From: Hirsutella rhossiliensis
Lineage: Eukaryota; Ascomycota; Sordariomycetes; Hypocreales; Ophiocordycipitaceae
DNA length: 64,000 bases
Direction of reading: 5' to 3'
Assembly (NCBI RefSeq): GCF_020360975.1
Contig: NW_025408670.1
Span: 1,922,001-1,986,000, forward strand
Positions 57,503 through 64,000 of the stretch are shown piece after piece. A model generated the notes under the pieces. That model was not told the DNA's origin, ran no database searches, and saw only the letters and a program-made list of their open reading frames with translations. The position numbers and the translations under genes were made by a program. Numbering within the stretch: the stretch's first letter is position 1; every line of letters starts with the position of its first letter.

Positions 57503-58117
57503 TTAGGAACGTTGTACGTATCCTTCGACTCGAATTGTCAGACTATTGGTATCGATGAAGCGTTCCAGGGCTCGGTTTGGTGATGCTTTCGTCATTGCAT
57601 CTGCTGGGTTGTCTGCGCCGTTGATCCAACGAATATCTGTTATCTCTCTCTTCTCGTATGACTGGCGAAGGGCCATGATATCAATCATCAATCGTTTTTC
57701 CTTCGTCGTACCGAGCTTGACTAGGCATTCGTAGAGAGTACGAATCCGTACAGACGATGAGAGGATAGGAGGAAGGTTGAGTCGTTCCGTAATTATCTTC
57801 ATAGTCATCGCAAGGGAGATGCCTATGTCGAATCCGTTGGCCATACCGTAGATCTCTGATGCTAGGACGCTACGGGTAACACGTTTGCACTTTGTTGAAC
57901 TCCAGTGTACGATGTTACCACTAATCTCGAACTGTTTTTCTTTGTGGTTTGTCTCGTTAACGAGGGTAATGACGAATCCTAGTTGGGAGGATAAGTCCTT
58001 GTTGTTTGCGAAAGAACCATCGGTGAAAACCATCAGCTTTGCAGTAGCTAGATCAATTGGTTTGTACGTGAGGCCACGTAGTTGGTGATCCATTTGCCAT
58101 TGCAGTCGCTTGTTCAA
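57503..58117 (-). pseudogene. Copia-2 RNase H (intact 204-codon frame)
   Basis: RNase H of the Copia type: LMVFTDGSFANNKDLSSQLGFVI (first Asp), VLASEIYGMANGFDIG (Glu), LMIDIMALRQSYE (Asp), IRWINGADNPADAMTKASPN (last Asp). The domain itself is open and all acidic residues are present, but it is separated from RT by a frame change. It removes the RNA strand during reverse transcription. Confidence 0.88.
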
Positions 58118-58969
58118 AATTGCGTAATCTTTATCCTCAGGGTCTGTACTTGGGCGGCGACTGAAACATCGAAAGAAGCTTCCGGTTGAGCAATTGAAGC
58201 AATGTATGAGGCTCGCGCTCGTTCCTCAACGTAGCGCTGGTGACGATCAATTGCTTTAGGGTCAATGGTGGTCATTTTGCTGCTTGTCCCTTCTGTTGAA
58301 GTAAAGGGATCCTTTCTTAAGGGGTTATTATTCAGCAACGTCAGTCTTGCACCATTAAAGTCAACCGTTGTTCCGTATGTGATGTCAGTCTTGGGCTTGG
58401 AACGAAATTCTGCCTTTGTAGCTCTTCTTCTTCACGGGTAGAAAAGTTGTTCGTTCCAAGGATGAGGGTGTCATCAGTTTGCATTCCAACAATACCGAGC
58501 GTGTCAGGGCCAGTATTCGAAATCAGTAGGCAGGAGTCATAGGTGGAGTAGACATATCCAGCTTTTCGAGGTGATGCTGCTGATATGTGCGGAACCAATG
58601 GACTCCGGCTTCTGCGATACCGTACAGGGCTTAATAACACGAATAATTGTTCCGTTAGGTATTTGCCTTGTAGTTCCGTGGGCAAATACGTAAGAATGGT
58701 CCGGAAAGCTTGGTCTGGGATTGCGGGTATGCCTGAGTGATATCACGGAGGAGAGGTTATGCCGTAGTTTTGAAGAAGTCCGGGGCAATAGCGAGGATGA
58801 GTCTCTGGCTAACGCGTTGAATTGTCGGAGATTGCGTCAGGAGGGTGGTCTTCTCAAAGTCGTTATGTCCTTGAATAACAAGTCGAGACTTTTCGTAGGG
58901 CTTAGTGTTGATTCCTTTGACTTCACGAACCATTCGAGAGCGAAAGATTCTATAGTTTCCATGACTCAT
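58114..58969 (-). pseudogene. Copia-2 reverse transcriptase, frameshifted
   Basis: Pieces: 58,969-58,757 (MVREVKGINTKPYEKSRLVIQGHND), 58,685-58,341 (YDSCLLISN, then catalytic GMQTDDTLIL) and 58,338-58,114. The catalytic box is QTDD in place of the usual YVDD. I believe this is normal for one fungal Copia lineage, not a mutation. Two frame changes break the domain. Confidence 0.85.
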
Positions 58970-59324
58970 TTGATCGTATCGTTCAAATTGGAATACACCG
59001 CGGCCAACGAGGTCAGTAATCTCTTTGTTATCGGATTCTTCGAAGGGTCACCAGGAGAGGTGATTATGCCATCAGACCGTAGCTTGAGGAAAGAGCTTGC
59101 ATCTTCCTCCTTTTGGGTCAAGCTCTGGTCTACGGCAGGCCATCATGATCAAATCCTTTGGCTTGTTCTTTGATCCTGGTGGGCGTCCTCTCTGCGGGGG
59201 CGGGGTTCGGGTCGGGCAGGCAGGTCCGTTAGGGTCTTAACGGGTCTTGAGCCGGTTGTTCATTAAGATCTGAACGAATGCCTGAGGGTCTGTGTCGTGT
59301 GTAGGGTCGGAAAGAGTGGTATCA

Positions 59325-60673
59325 TCACGCAGATACGGTTGTACAAGGGTCGATCGAAAGACTTGGGGCCGTTGACTGTGTCAATGGTGATGTTATGGCT
59401 ATCAATCGATGCAATCTTGAAGGGTCCTTGCCAACCGTCTTTCTCTCAAACGCGAACTTCACTTTGCAGCGGGAGGATAGCACTTCTGTCGTGCTCGGGC
59501 CGTTGCGTGCATGGAGGGCATCCTTAACTCGTCTTTCTGCCGAGAGTTGGCGGAGCATTTTCATCGCTTTCTGCATAGCTTCCGATCTTTTGAGGTGGAA
59601 GCGGAAGGGGCGAGTCTGTAGATACGCGAGGTATGCGCCGAAAACAAGCAACGTAGGCACAAGACCGTCAGGTCCTGCCGTATCATTGATTGCTTTAACA
59701 GCCATTTGAAGGACTGTTTCGGCGGAAGTGGTGTGGCCAATCTCAGCATGGAGGATGTTAAAGGCGCGTCGGAGGGTGCGTGATAGCGTTCAATCTTTCC
59801 ATGGACCAATGCGTCTCAACAGGTACTTGAGAGCATTTGATTCCCATAATCTTTGCTTCGTTCCGGAATTCGAGAGAAGCAAAGTTAGTTCCTGCATCAT
59901 GACGGAGGGTATCAGGAGGTCCAAGATACGTGTCGATCCAGAGGGTCCGGAGGGTCTCCCATGTATCTTTAGCTGACATTGACGGTAAAAATCTGGCTCC
60001 TTGGAAAGCAGTAGCTGAGTCCACAACGTGTAGAACAGGGCGTTGTGGTGTTCCTAGGTGCATCACATCAACGATGATTTCGTAGTTGAACTCTTGATCA
60101 TCGTTAAGGGTGAACTTGAAGCGGCGTGGGGCTTGTGAGTGCATTTGACAGTGGTGACAGAACTTAGAGATAGTCTCTAATGTGTCTATCGAGACGTCAC
60201 TGTGCCCGGCTTGCTTCAAGAGGTGATGGAGCCTAGGGACTGCTGGGTGTCCAAAGCGTCGGTGAAGTGTACGAATCTCTGTTTCCGTAAGAAACGAGAT
60301 GGACTCTTCATCTTTCGTAAGGAAGAACCAGGATGTCCCCATTTGCGTACGACTGGAATGCTTGTAGGGCGATTAGTACAATGATTAGTACAATTGATGG
60401 TATCTGTGATGTTGTTGAAATAGATACCAAGCCGGTCCATATCAGCAAGGCAGAGCAAAAGGAGTTGGGGTTTGAAGGACGTGGAACGTGATCCTTCCGA
60501 GGGTGTGTTAAGGGCGACTGTGCCGAGGAGTGGATGGCGTCGCTGTTGCCGAATTTGATGGAGGCCTGGCCGGATGTGGAGCTGTCGAGAGCTACAGAAG
60601 GGTCTTCTCGTTGTAGGGCGATGTACTGAGAGTATCCTGCTGTGGAAAATGTTGCTGCACCTGTGTCGATCAT
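59325..60673 (-). pseudogene. Copia-2 protease and integrase, frameshifted
   Basis: Protease starts at 60,673 with MIDTGAATFSTAGY (DTGA active site). Next, 60,342-59,758 gives the zinc domain LHRRFGHPAVPRLHHLL...FCHHCQMHS and the integrase core (IIVDVMHLG, LRHDAGTNFAS). Near 59,810 the frame shifts to GKIERYHAPSDAP, which should hold the last acidic residue. It then shifts again to 59,705-59,325 (VPTLLVFGAYLAYLQ...ERRVKDALHARNGPSTTEVL), the integrase C-terminal half. Confidence 0.85.
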
Positions 60674-62830
60674 GATACCTTGAATCTATCCCTTGAATAG
60701 CGATCTTCAATAATAAATTGCGAGGCTGGAACAACGGTTTGATCCGTCTGATAGACGTCTTCTCCTGTGATCAAATGATTGAATGCCTGTTGACAGAGCA
60801 TTTGGCTTGCTTGCCATTGTTCCGGGTGATCGTTGGTGCTATTGTCATGTTCTTCCCATGTATCTTCAGTGTCATCAAAGCTGCTCATCTCATGACCTTC
60901 GTAGTCTAGAATATAGCCTCCGATGTCCGTGAGTTGTACACCTATGAAGTGACATTGAGTGATATGTTGGTCCTGGCCTTTGCCGTTCATCCGTAGAGTG
61001 TTTAGTTGACCAACAGCCTTCTTGTCCACAAACAAAACACTTCTTCGTCCAGTTTCGGTTACTGTAGCTATGATTGTAGTTACTACGGCTTTGAGGCCGG
61101 TAGTTTCCACGGTTGTAGCTTTGTCTGTATCCGCGGCTGGGTCGTTGACCTGAATATCCGTATCTACCTCGAGAGCGGTTGTTATTGTATCGACGGTCGA
61201 GGTAGTACTGATGGTGTGGATCGTTATGATCAAATGATCCAGCAAAGTCAAGGGAAATTGAGAAGTTGTTATGAGGGCAAGATGGGTTTCAACGGATGCA
61301 CGAAGATCTGCAAGAAGGTGCTCGACGTTATCGGCGGGTTTGAAAAGAGCGTATTGGAGTTCGGGTACTCCACGGCATGCTTTCATAAGCGTTGTACGCA
61401 GTTGGAGGTCTCCTGCGTACTCCCTGCCAAGGGCTCGTTGGCAGAGCTGAAGCTTATCAAAGAGGATTTGAAGCACTTCGTGGGGGGTCTTCGAAGCATC
61501 TTGGGCACGGATGGAGTTAAAGGTTATTGTTGTCCAGTCAGTATGGTAGTGGACATGGTTGACTTCCGTGTCAAAGTGTTGTTTGAAGATATCATACGCT
61601 TGTCGGAACGTCGTAGCCCATGTGATCTTATCAAGATAGAATCTTTGGGCTCTTCCATCAAGGATCCGGGAAAAGGGCGTGAAATTGTGACGGTTTCACT
61701 TGGATATGAGAGCAGTTGCTTAAGAAGAGGCGGAGCTTATCATCAAGGAGATCGTACGGCTCTCCTGTGTAGTTCCGATCTTTGTTCCAGGTCTTCATAA
61801 ACTTCTGCTGGATGTCGCTATCGACGATAGCGTTCGGGATGTTATCCGGGGGGAGTTTCATGTATTCTCCAAAGGTTGCAGGGCCGGATAAGTGTTCGGG
61901 GATGGGGTTGGTGACGGGTTGGACGAGATCGGGGTTCTGGAAGCGGTAGGAAGTCGGATGAATAGTAAGAGAGGTCGGAGCAGGTTTATCTTGGATAGTC
62001 GGAGCAGGAGTAGGTGCGTTAGGAGGGCTCGTTAGGGTCTTAATAGGTTGTGGTTCGTTAAGACCTTGATGAGGTGCTGCTAAGGGCGTAACTGATGGTG
62101 AAGGAGGTTGAGACGGATGGGGATTAGTGGAAGCATTTGATCCTAGTAATGCTGTCTGCCTCCTGAAGGCAGCAGTCCTCTCATCAAACACCATCTCCGT
62201 AAACTCCTGCTCTGGCCAGGTTTGTGGGTTCTCGATAGTTTGTAATATGAGAAATTGTGTTGCGAATTTCCCCTTTGTGAACCTGTGTAGATACCTCTTT
62301 CCTTAGTAGTTTCCTGAGGGCTCTCTTGTATTCATTCGGGCGCGGTCCCATGTGTCTTCGGTCCATTCTTCAAAATGCTGTTGGAAGTAACCAAGGAGGT
62401 CGTATCCTTGATCACTGCCAGATTGAACGATGAATATGAACTTTGCCACATATGTCGTTACTGCGATCTTGTCCTTTTCGTCGTGTGTGATATCGTTGTC
62501 CCAAAGGTCGATATTAATTTGTCGGAATGCGGATGCTTGGATGTCTAGTGCCTGCATCTGGTCGCATATTTCTTCGAGCTGGGCTTCTGGGGACATAGCT
62601 CGGGCGGTCGGGGCTATCGTGATCAAATGAATGAGACGATGTGGGGTTCGTATTGGTCTCTTCGTATACGAGTTGTCGCTAATAGGAGGTCGAGCGTCGC
62701 GTACTAAGTAGGTCGTTCGCGGCCAGACTGAACTGACGGGGATCTTGCTACTTAACGTCAAGGGTCGAACGTTCTTACTAGTTGTTTGCGATGTGGTCGC
62801 CTGTCGATTCCGGTGCTCACGGCTAGGCAA
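60670..62830 (-). pseudogene. Copia-2 gag region, frameshifted
   Basis: Three open stretches: 62,830-62,303 (SPEAQLEEICDQMQALDIQASAFRQ), 62,194-61,658 (Pro/Thr-rich, then FGEYMKLPPDN) and 61,476-60,670 (LQILFDKLQLCQRALGREYA, VEHLLADLRASVETH). Together they cover the long gag of a fungal Copia family whose gag I recognise only by position and composition. The shifts at about 62,200-62,300 and 61,480-61,650 interrupt it. Confidence 0.65.
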
Positions 62831-63041
62831 ACTAGCGGGCGATCGTAATCAACAGTTGGAAGGACTCTCGCGCGGCTGGGCAAACCAGCGGGAGATTCCT
62901 TGTTCTTAGCACAAATAACCTTCTTCTGAGCGCTACTCAGGGCCACAGTAAAGTGACGCGGACTATAGCACCTTCGAAGGTTGAGGAATTTGTCTCTTCT
63001 ACTTAGCTGTCTGTGACGGGCGTGGGCCGGTCACTGATCAG

Positions 63042-63115
63042 TGTGGGTAGGCACCTGCGGCAGCTGCTGCAATGAGACGGTACTAGGGTTAACCTGTGAT
63101 GTTGTATTCGTCTTG
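63042..63115 (-). repeat. 74-bp tandem partial LTR copy next to the Copia-2 5' LTR
   Basis: It repeats the first 74 bp of the adjacent LTR (plus-strand TGTGGGTAGG to ATTCGTCTTG), head to tail, including the A that distinguishes the right LTR. In element sense it duplicates the U5 end between the LTR and the leader. The left LTR has no such copy. Confidence 0.9.
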
Positions 63116-63317
63116 TGTGGGTAGGCACCTGCGGCAGCTGCTGCAATGAGACGGTACTAGGGTTAACCTGTGATGTTGTATTCGTCTTGATTCTCTATCT
63201 AAGGAGGCAGAGGCCAGCGTGGAGAAAGGGGGCACGCTGCCCTCAGCCGCACACGTGACCGTACGGGTCACGTGCCAACCATGGTTGGTCACACCACTAG
63301 ATAGATACATTCCTACA
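63116..63317 (-). repeat. Copia-2 LTR (right, 5' in element sense)
   Basis: 202-bp partner of 57090-57291, with the same palindromes at 63,252-63,274 and 63,275-63,288. Confidence 0.92.
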
Positions 63318-63322
63318 ACTAG

Positions 63323-64000
63323 TATTATATAAAGGAGACTATATTATAGCTATCGCCGTAGTTAATACCTTTATAGCTCTATAATAAGAATAGTAACTAT
63401 AAGGAGAATTTAAAGACGATTTATAAATACTACTTACTTATAAGTACTATAAGTATATTTTATAGATATTATACGTTTACTTAGATTATATAATATACTT
63501 CTAAATAAAGGTATAATATAACGCCTTCCTAGTTAGGTTTAAGGGATAAGTACTTTTAAAACCTTACTTAAGTATAAAACTAAACTACTAGAAAATCGAT
63601 TAACGCTACCTAAATAACTAAGTTATATTATTAGAACCTAATTATAGTATACTACTTAAATACCGCGATAATTATAGTTTATTAATAAGATATCTTTTAG
63701 AAATATATAAAATCTATAAATACGCTAAAATAAGAGAATAGTATAACGCTATTTACTTTAAAGTATTTAAACTATAAATCTTTTAAAGACTTATATAACG
63801 AATTAAATATAATAAAGAAGATTATAATAAATATATATACCTAAACTATAGAGTTTATAAATATAAAAAAGTATAAGTATAGTATAAACGATATAACGGT
63901 ATATTAAAAGATTATTAGTAATACGTATAAAGGCTATAAGCTATATTTAATTAAGGAAAAATCGATATAAAAGTACTACGTAAAAAATAAAAAGACGTTA
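63323..64000 (+). pseudogene. RIPed continuation of Gypsy D (or its neighbour) to the window end, unassigned
   Basis: Strongly AT-rich with hardly any CA/TG. It joins 57,084 directly once Copia-2 and its TSD are removed, and one plus frame continues across the join. I cannot match the translation to protease, RT or any other domain. Confidence 0.4.

Larger units (their letters stand above)
57090..63317 (-). mobile_element. Copia-2: young, un-RIPed Ty1/Copia element
   Basis: TSD ACTAG (57085-57089 and 63318-63322), 202-bp LTRs with canonical TG...CA ends, 6228 bp. All Copia domains are present on the minus strand in the order gag, protease, integrase, RT, RNase H, but in at least six frame segments. 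The LTRs differ at one site (G at 57,140, A at 63,166). Normal CA/TG content contrasts with the RIPed Gypsy D it sits in. Confidence 0.93.
7321..64000. repeat. RIP-mutated, AT-rich nest of transposable elements
   Basis: From about 7320 to the window end the sequence is dominated by TA-rich words, with CA and TG almost eliminated on both strands. This is the signature of repeat-induced point mutation (C to T, mainly at CA). Two islands, 21217-25507 and 57090-63317, keep normal CA/TG and are later insertions. A third, 38274-45235, is partly mutated. No host gene was recognised inside the block. Confidence 0.93.

Noticed and set aside
21000..64000. tRNA, rRNA or CRISPR-like arrays
   Set aside because: No cloverleaf, rRNA segment or regularly spaced repeat was found. 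The initiator-tRNA-like words are primer-binding sites of 15 bp.

Overview
The window is from a filamentous ascomycete (Pezizomycotina). It has short 49-115 bp spliceosomal introns, a fungal ATR/Mec1-type kinase, and a repeat block that has been through repeat-induced point mutation (RIP). A hypocrealean or other sordariomycete source is plausible, but the sequence does not prove it.

Positions 1-7,320 are ordinary gene-rich DNA. The 3' two thirds of an ATR/Mec1/UvsB checkpoint kinase gene (exons 3-188, 238-1476, 1527-2001, 2051-2531, 2586-4821) is followed 870 bp downstream, on the same strand, by a complete six-exon gene (5692-6989). That gene encodes a 311-residue PARP-type zinc-finger protein with an acidic/basic tail ending in an AT-hook-like RGRP. 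Both genes point to DNA-damage signalling and chromatin.

At about 7,320 the composition changes abruptly, and the remaining 56.7 kb is a pile of nested LTR retrotransposons. I resolved the nest from LTR pairs and 5-bp target-site duplications (TSDs). Gypsy C (9968-29049, +, TSD GTTAG) carries Gypsy A (17594-28863, -, TSD ATTAG) in its 3' LTR, and Gypsy A carries Copia-1 (21217-25507, -, TSD GGTAC). To the right, an outer element 'Gypsy D' (gag at 30.4-30.9 kb, resumed at 56.1 kb) is split by Copia-3a (30884-56140, +, TSD GAACT). Copia-3a in turn contains Copia-3b (35112-48118, -, TSD ATATA), which contains Gypsy B (38274-45235, -, TSD ATAGG), and Copia-4 (49265-55465, +, TSD CCTAT). Copia-2 (57090-63317, -, TSD ACTAG) is inserted in Gypsy D further right. 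Element lengths agree once the inserts are removed: Copia-3a 6039 and 3b 6040 bp; Gypsy A 6974 and B 6962 bp.

The elements fall into three RIP classes. Gypsy A, C, D and Copia-3a, 3b, 4 have almost no CA/TG dinucleotides left, and those that remain are mostly in GCA/TGC context. Gypsy B is only partly mutated. Copia-1 and Copia-2 are essentially untouched and so are the youngest insertions, yet both have broken reading frames. No RIPed element has a full-length open frame. Both Gypsy families (A/B and C) encode a chromodomain at the end of pol, and both appear to carry an extra antisense ORF between pol and the 3' LTR; this is the least explained feature of the window. No tRNA, rRNA, CRISPR or bacterial-type feature was seen.
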